Positions 1 through 8,191 of a stretch of DNA of 64,000 nucleotides are shown here, one piece after another; position 1 is the first letter of the stretch, and each line of letters begins with the position of its first letter. The notes below the pieces were generated by a model. It did no database searches and was not told where the DNA came from. It saw only the letters and a list, made by a program, of their open reading frames with translations. The stretch lies in assembly GCA_964584775.1 (NCBI GenBank), contig CAZPBC010000001.1, forward strand, positions 1 through 64,000, written 5' to 3'. This stretch comes from CAZPBC01 sp964584775 (GTDB lineage: Bacteria > Chlamydiota > Chlamydiia > Chlamydiales > SLFE01). The position numbers and the translations under genes were made by a program.

Positions 1-9
1 GAGCTGGTC

Positions 10-1419
10 TTAGTGGGAAGGAGTGATATTTAAGTTTGAGCGGAGGATGTTTTTGGGATCGTACTTTGCTTTTACTTTCGCGAGGCGCTCAAAGTTTTTG
101 GAAAAGGTGGAGTCGGTGTCATCGTCTCCCTCGCTCACGAAATTGAGATAAACGCCTCCCGTGGCGAAGGGAGCTGCATCCTTGAAAAGTTTTCTCGACC
201 AGTCAATACAAAGGCTATCTTGTTCTGGAGTTTCCCACCGGGCATGGACATTCATAATGAAGTTGACATCACGGTGAGGATAGGCGGTCGACTGTTTTGG
301 AATGCGGTTGGTTTCTCCACCCATTTGAGCGAGGAAGACTTCTGAATGGGGAGTGGGGAGATTTTTTGCAGCGTTGACGAGCACTTTAATCAGTGCGTCA
401 GGGACATCGATAAAATTATGAGATTTCCAATAGTTGCGCGCGCCTGGAGTGAGGAGTCCATCAAAGGCTTTTTGGAAGTCGGTAAAGCGGTGCGGTGCAA
501 CTCCATTTCCGATCGGAGTGCCGAGGGTTTCAAGCCCGGAGAGGAGCTCTTTTCCTTCATCCATCTCTCCAGTATAAAGGCCCACTAAGATGAGGACTTT
601 TTTGCCGTGGTACTTCTCGTCGAGGAAGGGGAAGGGAGGGGCATGACGCATGACAGACCAAACGGTGAGTTCATTCGGTGCTGACTTACAAAAGTCTCGG
701 TAGTTTTTGAGAACGGATTCGGCTTCATCGATTTCGAAGATCACAGGACCCGACATCACTTCGTTCTTCAAGGGGGAAAGACTAAAAGTGAAAGAGGTCA
801 CGATTCCAAAGTTGCCTCCGCCGCCGGTGAGTGCCCAGAAAAGCTCGGGTTCACTCTCTTTCGTGACGGTGAGGAGTTCCCCTTCGACTGTCACAAGCTC
901 TACAGAGAGGAGGTGGTCGACGGTCATTCCGTACTTGCGACTTAGCCAGCCGAATCCACCGCCTAAGGTGAGTCCAGCAATCCCTGTGGTTGAGTTGATC
1001 CCGACCGGTAGGGCGAGTTCATATTTTTGTGTCTCTTCATCGACATCACCAAGAGTCGCTCCCGCTTCAGCAGTCACGGTTTTCTGCTTGGGGTCGACCA
1101 CAACTTTTCGCATCTGACTTAAGTCGATCAAGAGAACGTCATCCTCTAGTGCTCGACCTGCAATGTTGTGCCCTGCACCGCGGATGGAAATCAGAAGCGA
1201 GTGTTGGTGTGCAAAGCGGACTGCTTGCATGACATCGTTGCTTGTTGTGCACTGCAAAATGAAGGCAGGATGGCGGTCGATCATTGCATTCCAGAGCTGT
1301 CTCGCCTCATCGTAGCGAGGGTCTTCTTTCAAGATGAGTTTTGAATTAAAGAAGTGGAGCTCATCAGAGGAGATCGTGGTGAGCTCACCAGAGACGGCTT
1401 TTACTTGAATCTTTCCCAT
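10..1419 (-). CDS. FAD-linked oxidoreductase, berberine-bridge (BBE) type
   Basis: Predicted flavoprotein oxidoreductase of the PCMH/FAD_binding_4 family with a C-terminal BBE domain. The FAD domain covers roughly residues 35-220: RGAGHNIAGR supplies the histidine usually linked covalently to FAD, followed by the glycine-rich GLTLGGGFGWLSR. The second cysteine that makes a bicovalent link in many BBE enzymes is not evident (TTGIAG at that place). The C-terminal YDPKNILRSNLNI is the typical BBE ending. About 469 residues, full length for the family. I chose ATG 1419 because AGGG sits 7 nt ahead of it; a GTG two codons upstream is possible. Substrate unknown; such enzymes oxidise sugars, alkaloids or polyphenols. 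It lies just after the helicase gene in the same direction. Family sure, function open. Confidence 0.85.
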   Translation of the reverse strand: MGKIQVKAVSGELTTISSDELHFFNSKLILKEDPRYDEARQLWNAMIDRHPAFILQCTTSNDVMQAVRFAHQHSLLISIRGAGHNIAGRALEDDVLLIDLSQMRKVVVDPKQKTVTAEAGATLGDVDEETQKYELALPVGINSTTGIAGLTLGGGFGWLSRKYGMTVDHLLSVELVTVEGELLTVTKESEPELFWALTGGGGNFGIVTSFTFSLSPLKNEVMSGPVIFEIDEAESVLKNYRDFCKSAPNELTVWSVMRHAPPFPFLDEKYHGKKVLILVGLYTGEMDEGKELLSGLETLGTPIGNGVAPHRFTDFQKAFDGLLTPGARNYWKSHNFIDVPDALIKVLVNAAKNLPTPHSEVFLAQMGGETNRIPKQSTAYPHRDVNFIMNVHARWETPEQDSLCIDWSRKLFKDAAPFATGGVYLNFVSEGDDDTDSTFSKNFERLAKVKAKYDPKNILRSNLNITPSH

Positions 1420-1443
1420 ACCCACACCCTAAGGGATGGAGAG

Positions 1444-3426
1444 CTAACTTTCAATTTCTTCGTACTTGGTGAGCTTAAGGTGTTCTTTAGGAACCTCATA
1501 GAGGAACCTTGAAGGCTTGGTGGGGGCCGTTTTTCCAGCGCGGGTACGCTGTTTGGAGAGGCTCATATAGAGCCTCTCTTTCGCTCTCGTGATCGCGACA
1601 TAAAACAGGCGTCGTTCTTCTTCGATATTTTCCAGAGAGCGTTCGTGGGGAAGAATTTGATCTTCAAGAGCAATCAGGAAAACGGTGTTGTACTCGAGTC
1701 CTTTTGCACTGTGGAAGGTCATGAGCTGAACCGCATCATGTCCCTCTGCTTTTCCTTTGTCTTTTTGAGATCCAGAGAGAAGGGGGGACTCCATCACATA
1801 CTCAGAGAGAGGCGGCTTTCCCGTTGACTCGCCTTCAAAGTCGTGGAGGCTCGAGAGGAGCTCTTGCACGTTTTCCCATTTGATTTCGAGAAGTTTGGGG
1901 TTTTTGGTTTCTTCTTTAAGCACCTTTTTAAACTGTAATCGGTCGATGAGCTTTTCCATGGCTTGAGTCAAGGAGAGGGATTCAAAGTCTGCCTGTGCTG
2001 TATCGAGGATATCGAGGAACTCTTTCAAGCCTCCAAGGGACTTAGGAGAAAGAGCGATGTCAATCTCCCCACTCACCGTTTTTCTTAAAATGGTGATGAG
2101 GGGGAGGTGACGCTTTCGGTTCTCTTCCGTGAGTTTGGAGAGGGTGGTATCGCCGATTCCACGCCTGGGGTAGTTGATGATCCGCAGAAGGGCCTCTTGA
2201 TCCTTTGGATTGACGAGAACGCGGAGGTAAGAAAAGAGGTCTTTGACTTCGCGTCGCTCGAAGAATTCAAGTCCTCCATAGATTTGGTAGGGAATACCCC
2301 TTTGGTAGGAGTTATTTTTCTTGTAAGGTGTTTTGAGGAGTTCCGTTTCAAAAACACGTGAAAGGCTGTTAGAGCGGTAGAGGATGGCAAATTGTTTCAG
2401 GGGGATGTGGTAGGTCTCGTGGAGATGGAGGATGCGATAAATGACACCACGTGCTTCCTCCTTCTCAGTTGGGGTGGTGAAAAGACGGATCTTTTCCCCA
2501 GCGTCCTTTTGTGACCAGAGAGCTTTTTGGTGGCGTGTTTCATTGTTTTTGATCAGAGCATTGGCAGCACTCAGGATCGTAGGAGTCGAGCGGAAGTTTT
2601 GTTCTAGTTTGAGAGTGGTTGCCTCTTTCAAATCTAAGATGTTGCGGATATCTGCCCCGCGCCATCCATATATTGACTGGTCGTCGTCACCTACCGCGGT
2701 GAGGTAACCGCTGTCGCCCACTAAAGAGGAGGCAATCTTGAACTGGACGCTATTTGTATCTTGGAATTCGTCAATGAGAAGGTACTGGATGCGTTCTCTA
2801 TATTTCTCTAAGACCTCGGGATGATTGTCAAAAAGTTCGAGAGTGAGATACAGCATCAGGTCGAAGTCGACAGCGTTGTGCGCGCGCATGAGGGTGAGCA
2901 TCCGCTGGAAAAGGTCTCGGACAAATCCTTTGTGCCAGGAGCCGCTGTCAGGCATCTCCTCGGGTTTCAGCCCCTTGTTCATCGCATTGCGGATTTCTAG
3001 AATGGTTGAGAAAAGAGAGGGGATCTCTCCATCAGTGCGCAGGATCTCTTTTGCAATAGAGTTGAAGAGGCGCTCCACTTCTGATGGGTCATAGATCGTG
3101 AAGGGTGTGGTGTAACCGAGGTGATGGATCTCCTTTTTGAGAATTTCCATGCAGAAGCTGTGGAACGTGGAGAGGGTCACTCCTTCCGCGCGCTCTTCAC
3201 CCACCAGTGCAGCGACACGCGTCTTCATCTCTTTTGCCGCTTTGTTGGTGAAGGTCAGGGCAACGATAGAGGTGGCGGGGACGCTGTGAGTCGTGAGAAG
3301 GTGGGCAATGCGACTCGTCAAAACGAGGGTCTTGCCCGTCCCAGCACCCGCTAAAACAAGGAGTCTTTTGTCTAAGCAAGTGACGGCTTGCTTCTGTTCC
3401 AGATTGAGCCGATCTAGGAGTTGCAT
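1444..3426 (-). CDS. uvrD: ATP-dependent DNA helicase, UvrD/Rep/PcrA family
   Basis: Superfamily 1A 3'-5' DNA helicase acting in repair or replication-fork processing. Visible motifs in order: Walker A GAGTGKT near residue 28, motif II DEFQDT near 218, motif III DDDQSIYGWRGAD near 245, motif IV LEQNFRST, motif V QLMTFHSAKGLEY near 568 and motif VI VAITRAKERLY near 610. At 660 residues it is closer in length to Rep/PcrA than to the longest UvrD forms, so the symbol is only a family label. Its start overlaps the end of rnpA by 13 nt, which suggests translational coupling in an rpmH-rnpA-helicase transcript. All catalytic motifs look intact. Confidence 0.93.
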   Translation of the reverse strand: MQLLDRLNLEQKQAVTCLDKRLLVLAGAGTGKTLVLTSRIAHLLTTHSVPATSIVALTFTNKAAKEMKTRVAALVGEERAEGVTLSTFHSFCMEILKKEIHHLGYTTPFTIYDPSEVERLFNSIAKEILRTDGEIPSLFSTILEIRNAMNKGLKPEEMPDSGSWHKGFVRDLFQRMLTLMRAHNAVDFDLMLYLTLELFDNHPEVLEKYRERIQYLLIDEFQDTNSVQFKIASSLVGDSGYLTAVGDDDQSIYGWRGADIRNILDLKEATTLKLEQNFRSTPTILSAANALIKNNETRHQKALWSQKDAGEKIRLFTTPTEKEEARGVIYRILHLHETYHIPLKQFAILYRSNSLSRVFETELLKTPYKKNNSYQRGIPYQIYGGLEFFERREVKDLFSYLRVLVNPKDQEALLRIINYPRRGIGDTTLSKLTEENRKRHLPLITILRKTVSGEIDIALSPKSLGGLKEFLDILDTAQADFESLSLTQAMEKLIDRLQFKKVLKEETKNPKLLEIKWENVQELLSSLHDFEGESTGKPPLSEYVMESPLLSGSQKDKGKAEGHDAVQLMTFHSAKGLEYNTVFLIALEDQILPHERSLENIEEERRLFYVAITRAKERLYMSLSKQRTRAGKTAPTKPSRFLYEVPKEHLKLTKYEEIES

Positions 3427-3881
3427 GGGATGAGTTTGAGGAATTCGTTCAGGATTTCTGAGAAGGGTGCCTCCTTTGCGTGGCTTCTGGGGCGCACGAC
3501 GAGGCTAAGATGGGGGAGTTGGTGGCGATGGAGACGGAAAATCTCGCGAATTTGTCTTTTAAAACGGTTGCGCTCTGCCGCGTTGCCAAAAGCTTTTTTG
3601 ACACTCATGCCGAGTCGCGGTGAATCGGTATTGGAGGGGAGGGAGTCGAAGACGATATAGCGACCCACTTGACGCCGCCCTCTTTTCTGAACAGTGAGAA
3701 ACTCCTGTTTTTTCAGTAAGCGAGCGGATTTTGGGAAACTTAAGCAGCGAGACGGAGACGTCCCTTTCTTCGGCGATTGCGCAGAATGTTTCTTCCTGCG
3801 GCTGTTTTCATGCGGACTCGGAAGCCGTGAGTCGTTTTGCGGCGACGCTTGCTTGGTTGATATGTGCGTTTCACTGTTCAA
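3414..3881 (-). CDS. rnpA: Ribonuclease P protein component, start upstream of nested rpmH
   Basis: Protein subunit of RNase P, which with the catalytic RNA removes tRNA 5' leaders. The conserved core begins near residue 50 ([10 protein letters not shown]) and contains [20 protein letters not shown] with the RNR-type basic helix. The frame is open for 155 codons, about 35-40 more than usual, and the extra N-terminus is rich in Ser, Lys and Arg. No ATG, GTG or TTG lies in this frame between the end of rpmH and the conserved core; the only upstream candidate is TTG 3881, 7 nt before the rpmH start, so all of rpmH lies inside this gene in another frame. The same layout is known from Thermus. Initiation at a non-standard codon closer to the core remains an alternative. 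Confidence 0.85.
   Translation of the reverse strand: MNSETHISTKQASPQNDSRLPSPHENSRRKKHSAQSPKKGTSPSRCLSFPKSARLLKKQEFLTVQKRGRRQVGRYIVFDSLPSNTDSPRLGMSVKKAFGNAAERNRFKRQIREIFRLHRHQLPHLSLVVRPRSHAKEAPFSEILNEFLKLIPCNS
3740..3874 (-). CDS. rpmH: 50S ribosomal protein L34 (bL34), nested in rnpA
   Basis: A 44-residue basic protein read in a different frame within the rnpA frame. It shows the invariant L34 signature: [13 protein letters not shown] at the start, THGFRVRM in the middle and [15 protein letters not shown] towards the end. It begins with GTG at 3874; AAGGA is spaced 7 nt upstream, an ideal position, whereas the rnpA TTG follows that same AAGGA directly. L34 is a 23S rRNA-binding protein of the large subunit. 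The stop codon precedes the conserved RnpA core by a few codons. Confidence 0.95.
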   Translation of the reverse strand: MKRTYQPSKRRRKTTHGFRVRMKTAAGRNILRNRRRKGRLRLAA

Positions 3882-3954
3882 TCCTTTAAATACTTTTTAA
3901 ATTGTTGCCCTAAAGCATAGCAATTTGGCCCTAAAATGACAACATAAAAGATCA

Positions 3955-3984
3955 TTGTACGAAATTTGGCCTCTAGTGTATACT
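3955..3984 (+). promoter_or_regulatory. Likely sigma-70-type promoter for rpmJ-rpsN
   Basis: A -35-like TTGTAC (3955-3960) and a -10 TATACT (3979-3984) are separated by 18 bp. They lie about 38 nt ahead of the rpmJ start, in the AT-rich space between the divergent rpmH/rnpA and rpmJ genes. Assigned by consensus only. Confidence 0.55.
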
Positions 3985-4021
3985 GCTGATCATTAAAAAT
4001 TTCACCTAAGGAACTTTTGAA

Positions 4022-4186
4022 ATGAAAACGAAAGCCTCTGTCAAAGCTGATCCCTCAAAGGGTGATATCCTAGTCCGTAGAAGGGGCAGACTCTATGTGA
4101 TTAATAAGAAGGACCCTAATCGTAAGCAACGTCAAAAAGGTCCAGCAAGGAAAAAAGCGAAAAAAGATTTATTCAGCGAGTCTTAA
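4022..4186 (+). CDS. rpmJ: 50S ribosomal protein L36 (bL36), C-terminally extended
   Basis: 54-residue L36. The body matches the chlamydial form of the protein: [30 protein letters not shown] and GPARKK, without the zinc-binding cysteines of the short C+ form of other bacteria. Chlamydial L36 is about 45 residues; here a lysine-rich tail (AKKDLFSES) follows the usual end. TAAGGAAC lies at Shine-Dalgarno distance. It is followed 24 nt later by rpsN, the pairing also seen in Chlamydia. Confidence 0.95.
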   Translation: MKTKASVKADPSKGDILVRRRGRLYVINKKDPNRKQRQKGPARKKAKKDLFSES

Positions 4187-4210
4187 GAGCCGCTGACGTT
4201 TAGGAGAACT

Positions 4211-4516
4211 ATGGCTAGAAAAGCAATGATCGAAAAGAACAAGCGCCGCCAAGAGATGGTCAACCGTCACTTTGAGAAGCGCGAAAAACTGAAGAAAGCT
4301 GTGAAAAACATGGAGCTTTCTTTTGAAGAGAGAGAAGAAGCTAGAATTAAATTGAATAAGATGAAGAGAGATACCTCTCCGATTCGAGTCCGCAATCGCT
4401 GTGAGCTGACAGGACGTTCAAGAGGATTTTTGAGAAAGTTCAAGCTCTCTCGTCTTTGCTTCCGTGAGATGTCTCTCAGCGGCCTGATTCCAGGGATTTC
4501 TAAGTCAAGCTGGTAG
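4211..4516 (+). CDS. rpsN: 30S ribosomal protein S14 (uS14)
   Basis: 101-residue long, zinc-free form of S14, the length known for Chlamydia. The RNRCELTGRSRGF core and the C-terminal LIPGISKSSW ending are diagnostic. A GGAG ribosome-binding site precedes ATG 4211. It forms a two-gene ribosomal operon with rpmJ. S14 binds the head of the small subunit late in assembly. Confidence 0.97.
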   Translation: MARKAMIEKNKRRQEMVNRHFEKREKLKKAVKNMELSFEEREEARIKLNKMKRDTSPIRVRNRCELTGRSRGFLRKFKLSRLCFREMSLSGLIPGISKSSW

Positions 4517-4519
4517 CCA

Positions 4520-4969
4520 CTAGCTGGTAGTCTCTACCGATTCTTTAGGAGAGGGCGTTTTGCTCTCTCCTAACTCTTTTATAAGCCCCTCGACTTCCAC
4601 CACCTTTTTCCAATCCTCAAAAGTGTCGTTCCATACATAGCTTTTGCTATCGAGAGAGCCTTCCTTCCATGAGTCTTTCAACTCTGTGAGGGTTAGGGGG
4701 CCAATATTTTTCTTTTCTGCGTTCAGATAGTACCAGTCCTGACACTCAAAGGGATTCGGGACGAAAGAGGGTTCTGGCTCTTCCACCTTAGGCTTCTCCA
4801 CTGGGGGAGGATTGAGGTTGGGGAAAAGAAAAAGGGCGATGAAGCCCAAAATTCCAAAGAAAAAGCCGACGGCAAACCAAAGATAGGGGTCACGGCCTCG
4901 GGTATTTGCATAATAGGCAGTCAGGACTCCAAGTCCTGTGAGAATCAATAAGAAGAAAAGGTTGTCCAA
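4520..4969 (-). CDS. Membrane protein with cytoplasmic GYF_2 (DUF4339) domain
   Basis: About 149 residues. Two hydrophobic segments at the N-terminus (LFFLLILTGLGVLTAYY and WFAVGFFFGILGFIALFLF) are followed by a proline/glutamate-rich linker and a domain beginning DWYYLNAEKKNIGPLT, with ELKDSW, SYVWNDTFEDWK and a following helix. That is the pattern of the GYF_2/DUF4339 domain, a small aromatic-rich module thought to bind peptides. I prefer TTG 4969 because AAGGA stands 8 nt ahead; the frame stays open to a TTG at 5023 without a good binding site. Convergent with rpsN, 3 nt apart. Function unknown. Confidence 0.75.
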   Translation of the reverse strand: MDNLFFLLILTGLGVLTAYYANTRGRDPYLWFAVGFFFGILGFIALFLFPNLNPPPVEKPKVEEPEPSFVPNPFECQDWYYLNAEKKNIGPLTLTELKDSWKEGSLDSKSYVWNDTFEDWKKVVEVEGLIKELGESKTPSPKESVETTS

Positions 4970-5013
4970 AAATCGTTCCTTTTTTTTATCGCTATGATAG
5001 ACTGCATGGTGAA

Positions 5014-5100
5014 ATGAAAGCAATTAAAGGCACAGAACTTCCTGAGACAACATTTGTCCGCGATATTGAGGACCGCGTTTTTAAGGCAATTGCCCTTTAA
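5014..5100 (+). other. 5' part of the Asp23/Gls24 gene, cut off by an in-frame TAA
   Basis: ATG 5014 opens a 28-codon stretch, including LPETTFVRDIEDRVFKAIAL, that ends in TAA at 5098-5100. The next sense codons, in the same frame, read CVAEIDG and continue into the Asp23 protein at 5104. Relatives carry a glutamine at this place (LQC), so the TAA looks like a CAA-to-TAA change in a once continuous gene. Only a weak ribosome-binding site precedes the ATG. Confidence 0.7.
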
Positions 5101-5103
5101 TGC

Positions 5104-5412
5104 GTGGCCGAAATTGACGGTGTCCAACCAATCGATGGAAGCTTCATAGAGCATCTTTTGGGGCGGGACTCTGAGGGGTTTCGTGGAGTCACTGTTGAGC
5201 AAGATAGTGAGAATCACAGTGTTTCCTTGAAAGTGGAAGTGAAGGTCCGTTTTGGGATTTTAATTCCTGAGAAGTCAGAAGAGGTTCAGAATGCTATTTC
5301 AAAGGCGATTTCTGACTATACAGGCCTCCATGTCAGCTCTGTCCACGTGGTATTTAAAAATGTTTATACTGCGGAACCAGAAGAGCAGCCAAAGGAAGAA
5401 TTGGAGGACTAA
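5104..5412 (+). CDS. Asp23/Gls24 family protein, interrupted (probable reinitiation or pseudogene)
   Basis: 102 codons from GTG 5104, lying one codon after the in-frame TAA that ends the upstream part. The sequence GSFIEHLLGRD, then VSLKVEVKVRFGILIPEKSEE and LHVSSVHVVFKNV, is the Asp23/Gls24 (DUF322) fold, an envelope- or alkaline-stress-associated family of unknown biochemical role. The C-terminus is short and acidic. The stop-then-GTG spacing (TAA TGC GTG) would allow ribosomes to reinitiate, making a protein lacking its first 28-30 residues. Otherwise this is a pseudogene or a sequencing error. The rest of the frame is undamaged, arguing that any lesion is recent. Confidence 0.75.
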   Translation: MAEIDGVQPIDGSFIEHLLGRDSEGFRGVTVEQDSENHSVSLKVEVKVRFGILIPEKSEEVQNAISKAISDYTGLHVSSVHVVFKNVYTAEPEEQPKEELED

Positions 5413-5502
5413 TTCACCCCTTGCAAATTATTCTTCAAACAACTTAACATATTCACATCCTGTTTACGGCGAAGCAGCCGTATCAGACGAAGCACCTAGT
5501 CT

Positions 5503-5574
<72 letters not shown>

Positions 5575-5640
5575 TTAAAAAATAAGTGATCCCAGTGCTT
5601 CGCAAGAGAGGAGTGAATGTGGCGGTAAAGATGAGGAAAG

Positions 5641-6585
5641 ATGGCTAAAGAAGCTGATTTCCTTCTTTTTTCCGGAACTTCCCATCCCTCTTTTGCAAAA
5701 GAGATCGCTTCGCATTTAGGACTCTCTCTCGGTGATATCTCTCTTTACCGTTTTCCTGATCAGGAAATCGGTGTGGAGATTTTAGAGAGTGTCAGGGGAA
5801 AAGAGGTTTTTGTCGTTCAGACAATCGCTCTCGAACCCAACGAGTACCTAATGGAGCTTTTGATCATGGTGGATGCGCTGAAGCGAGCTTCAGCAAAAAG
5901 CATCACAGCTGTGGTCCCGTATTTTGGATACTGTCGGCAAGATCGTAAAGAGAAGCCAAGAGTGCCCATTACGGCGAAGCTCGTTGCAAACATGCTTGAA
6001 AAGGCGGGAGTCAGTCGCCTGATCACCATGGATTTGCATGCGGGGCAGCTCCAGGGATTTTTTGACATCCCTGTGGATCACTTGAAAGCTCTGCCCTTAT
6101 TGGCGAAAGCCATTCAGGGGAAGGGGCTAAACGATTTAGTGGTTGTCGCTCCCGATTCAGGGAGTGCAAAGCTCGCAAGGGATTTTGCAACTGCTTTAGG
6201 AGTGGACTACGCTCTAATTGACAAGGTCCGCTCATCCTCTACAGATGTGACGATCACAGCTGTGATAGGGGATATTGAAGGAAAGAATGTACTTCTCGCT
6301 GATGATGTGTGCTCGACTGCGATCACTCTAGCGTCAGCCGCGAAAGCGTGCCGAGAGAAGGGGGCTTCGAAAGTCATCGCCTGTGCAACGCACCCACTCC
6401 TAGTCGGAGAGGCTCTGCAGGACCTGGCTGACAGTCCAATAGAAGCTCTATTAGTGAGTGACACGATTCCACTCCGAGAGGAGGTGAGTGAATCGAAACA
6501 AGTGCACTCTGTGTCAGTAGCCACACACTTTGCGAAGGCTATTGAATGCGTTGTCTCGGCGGGGTCCATTCAACCCCTTTGTTAA
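5641..6585 (+). CDS. prs: Ribose-phosphate pyrophosphokinase (PRPP synthetase)
   Basis: Makes PRPP from ribose 5-phosphate and ATP for nucleotide synthesis; cytosolic. The 314-residue length is typical. Visible elements: FPDQEI near residue 38, the flexible loop RQDRKEKPRVPITAK near 98, and MDLHAGQLQGFFDIP near 128, with the catalytic His. The PRPP-binding loop near residue 219 reads LADDVCSTAITLA, whereas most enzymes have DD-x3-TGGT or TAGT there: the acidic pair is kept, but the residue before Thr is Ser and the small Gly is replaced by Ile. The rest of the enzyme is intact, so I still call it a PRPP synthetase with some caution about activity. Confidence 0.88.
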   Translation: MAKEADFLLFSGTSHPSFAKEIASHLGLSLGDISLYRFPDQEIGVEILESVRGKEVFVVQTIALEPNEYLMELLIMVDALKRASAKSITAVVPYFGYCRQDRKEKPRVPITAKLVANMLEKAGVSRLITMDLHAGQLQGFFDIPVDHLKALPLLAKAIQGKGLNDLVVVAPDSGSAKLARDFATALGVDYALIDKVRSSSTDVTITAVIGDIEGKNVLLADDVCSTAITLASAAKACREKGASKVIACATHPLLVGEALQDLADSPIEALLVSDTIPLREEVSESKQVHSVSVATHFAKAIECVVSAGSIQPLC

Positions 6586-6596
6586 ATGAAAGTTTT

Positions 6597-6626
6597 TTGA
6601 ATAAAGAGACAAAGCGTCTCTATACA
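6597..6626 (+). promoter_or_regulatory. Likely promoter with inverted repeat ahead of rplY operon
   Basis: TTGAAT (6597-6602) and TATACA (6621-6626) are separated by 18 bp. The spacer contains the inverted repeat AGAGAC-aaagc-GTCTCT, overlapping the -10 element, which could be an operator or an RNA hairpin. No long T-run follows, so a terminator for prs is less likely. Confidence 0.5.
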
Positions 6627-6642
6627 TCCTGACGGAGGATTT

Positions 6643-7203
6643 ATGAAACTGAATATCCGACCCAGATCGTTGGATAAAAAGAGGGAGCCAGGCCGTATTC
6701 GACGTGCTGGCGACATCCCTGCTGTTGTCTACTCACGTGGTAGCGAATCAGATGCTATCATCGTAAGTGGTGCTGAATTTGGACAAATTTTACGCTCTAT
6801 TGTCAAAGGTCGCCTTGCAACGACTCAACTGACTCTCGTTGATGAAAAGGGAAAAGAGCGAAAAGTTCTAGTTAAAGACATCCAATACCACCCAACAACC
6901 TACACCATTCTGCACCTCGATTTCGAAGAGTTGAAAGAGGGCGTGAAGGTGAAGGTAAAAGTGCCAATTGAGTGCGACGGAGTCATGGACTGCGCGGGGA
7001 TCAAGCTCGGTGGAGTCTTAAGACGTGTGATCCGCTCAATCAAGGTAGAGTGTTTACCTAAAGACATCCCTGATGTGTTTACACTGGATGTACGCGAGCT
7101 AGGAATTAAGCAGTTTAAAAAGCTTAAAGATTTAGCCATTCCTGAATCTGTTCAACCACGCGCTAACCTCGAAGAGGTGGCTGTCGTGATTGCCAAGAGA
7201 TAG
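6643..7203 (+). CDS. rplY: 50S ribosomal protein L25/general stress protein Ctc
   Basis: 186-residue L25 of the long Ctc/TL5 type. The N-terminal 5S rRNA-binding domain runs to about residue 95 (RRAGDIPAVVYSRG, KDIQYHPTTYTILHLDFEEL); the C-terminal TL5 beta domain follows (KVKVKVPIECDG, LGGVLRRVIRSIKVECLP). GACGGAGG gives a strong ribosome-binding site. It leads the operon rplY-pth-rpsF-rpsR-rplI, the same order as ctc-pth-rs6-rs18-rl9 in Chlamydia. Confidence 0.96.
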   Translation: MKLNIRPRSLDKKREPGRIRRAGDIPAVVYSRGSESDAIIVSGAEFGQILRSIVKGRLATTQLTLVDEKGKERKVLVKDIQYHPTTYTILHLDFEELKEGVKVKVKVPIECDGVMDCAGIKLGGVLRRVIRSIKVECLPKDIPDVFTLDVRELGIKQFKKLKDLAIPESVQPRANLEEVAVVIAKR

Positions 7204-7210
7204 GGGATAG

Positions 7211-7846
7211 ATGCTAGAGGGAGGTCGCTTGCTGATTGTGGGTCTTGGTAACCCAGGCAAAAAGTATCACCTCACAAGGCATAACATTGGATTTTTAGTT
7301 TTAGAGTCACTGGCAGAGAACCAAGGCTGCACACTGAAGGAAAAGAGAGATTTCAATGCCTTTACAGGAAAATTTCACTGGCATGGAATTGAAATTCACC
7401 TCCTTCTTCCACAAACATTCATGAATTTGAGTGGGCGTAGTGTGAGAAAGTACAGTGACTACTTTAAAATTGAGAGCTCAGAAATTTTAGTCGTCACAGA
7501 CGATGTGGCCATTCCTTTCAAAGAGATGAGACTCCGTTCATCTGGAGGATCAGGAGGGCACAATGGCTTGAAGAGTATAGAGCAGGAGATCGGCACTTCC
7601 GGGTTTAAAAGGCTCAGGATGGGTGTAGGAAGTCAAAGACAACAACTACTTCCTCTCGATGCCTTTGTTTTAGAAGAGTTTTCTTCTGAAGAACAAGCTG
7701 AACTTTCCGACTTTGTAGCTCAAGGAAGAAAAGCGATAGAGCTTCTTCTGACAGACGACATGAATAAAGTGATGAGCGAAGTGAATAAAAGAACGAAAAA
7801 GTCTCCGAAAAAGGAGACAGGAGAAAACATAGATGAGTCAAAATAA
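7211..7846 (+). CDS. pth: Peptidyl-tRNA hydrolase
   Basis: Recycles peptidyl-tRNA released by stalled ribosomes. Family signatures: VGLGNPGKKYHLTRHNIGF near residue 10 with the catalytic His, PQTFMNLSGRSV, TDDVAIPF in place of the common HDDLDLP (the catalytic Asp is kept), and GSGGHNGLKSI. At 211 residues it is longer than E. coli Pth by a lysine-rich C-terminal tail (KRTKKSPKKETGE). It overlaps the start of rpsF by 14 nt and begins 7 nt after rplY, so the genes are co-transcribed. Confidence 0.95.
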   Translation: MLEGGRLLIVGLGNPGKKYHLTRHNIGFLVLESLAENQGCTLKEKRDFNAFTGKFHWHGIEIHLLLPQTFMNLSGRSVRKYSDYFKIESSEILVVTDDVAIPFKEMRLRSSGGSGGHNGLKSIEQEIGTSGFKRLRMGVGSQRQQLLPLDAFVLEEFSSEEQAELSDFVAQGRKAIELLLTDDMNKVMSEVNKRTKKSPKKETGENIDESK

Positions 7847-8174
7847 ACGAAACCTCTACGAGGTGATGTATATTTTCAATTCAGCCTTGACTGAAGATGC
7901 TCTTAAGAAGGCTTTTGATAAAGCTCTTGATGAGATGACATCTAAAGGTGCTGAAGTGAAGAAGGTCCATGATATGGGTCGTCGCCGTCTAGCTTACGAG
8001 ATCGGTAGACATCGTGAAGGACACTATTTTCTAGTGTTTCTAGAGGCTGCTCCAGAAATTCTTGATGAAGTCAAGAGTGAGTACCGACTGATGGAAGATA
8101 TGGTGCGTTATATGATTTTAACCGCCGATAAAGTTCAAGAAAAATTAGAGTTTCAGCCTCTTGCTGAAGAGTAA
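7833..8174 (+). CDS. rpsF: 30S ribosomal protein S6 (bS6)
   Basis: 113 residues with the S6 fold: an N-terminal [15 protein letters not shown] strand, the central [21 protein letters not shown] and [14 protein letters not shown] near the end. The start lies within the pth gene. S6 pairs with S18, whose gene follows 17 nt downstream. Confidence 0.96.
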   Translation: MSQNKRNLYEVMYIFNSALTEDALKKAFDKALDEMTSKGAEVKKVHDMGRRRLAYEIGRHREGHYFLVFLEAAPEILDEVKSEYRLMEDMVRYMILTADKVQEKLEFQPLAEE

Positions 8175-8191
8175 ACTTTTGGAGAAAATGT

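Noticed and set aside
4962..4998. TTGTCC and TATGAT as promoter for the Asp23-family gene
   Set aside because: The spacer would be 25 bp, too long for a sigma-70-type promoter.
6606..6622. AGAGAC-aaagc-GTCTCT as a terminator of prs
   Set aside because: No T-run follows and the repeat overlaps a good -10/-35 pair; treated as part of the rplY promoter region.
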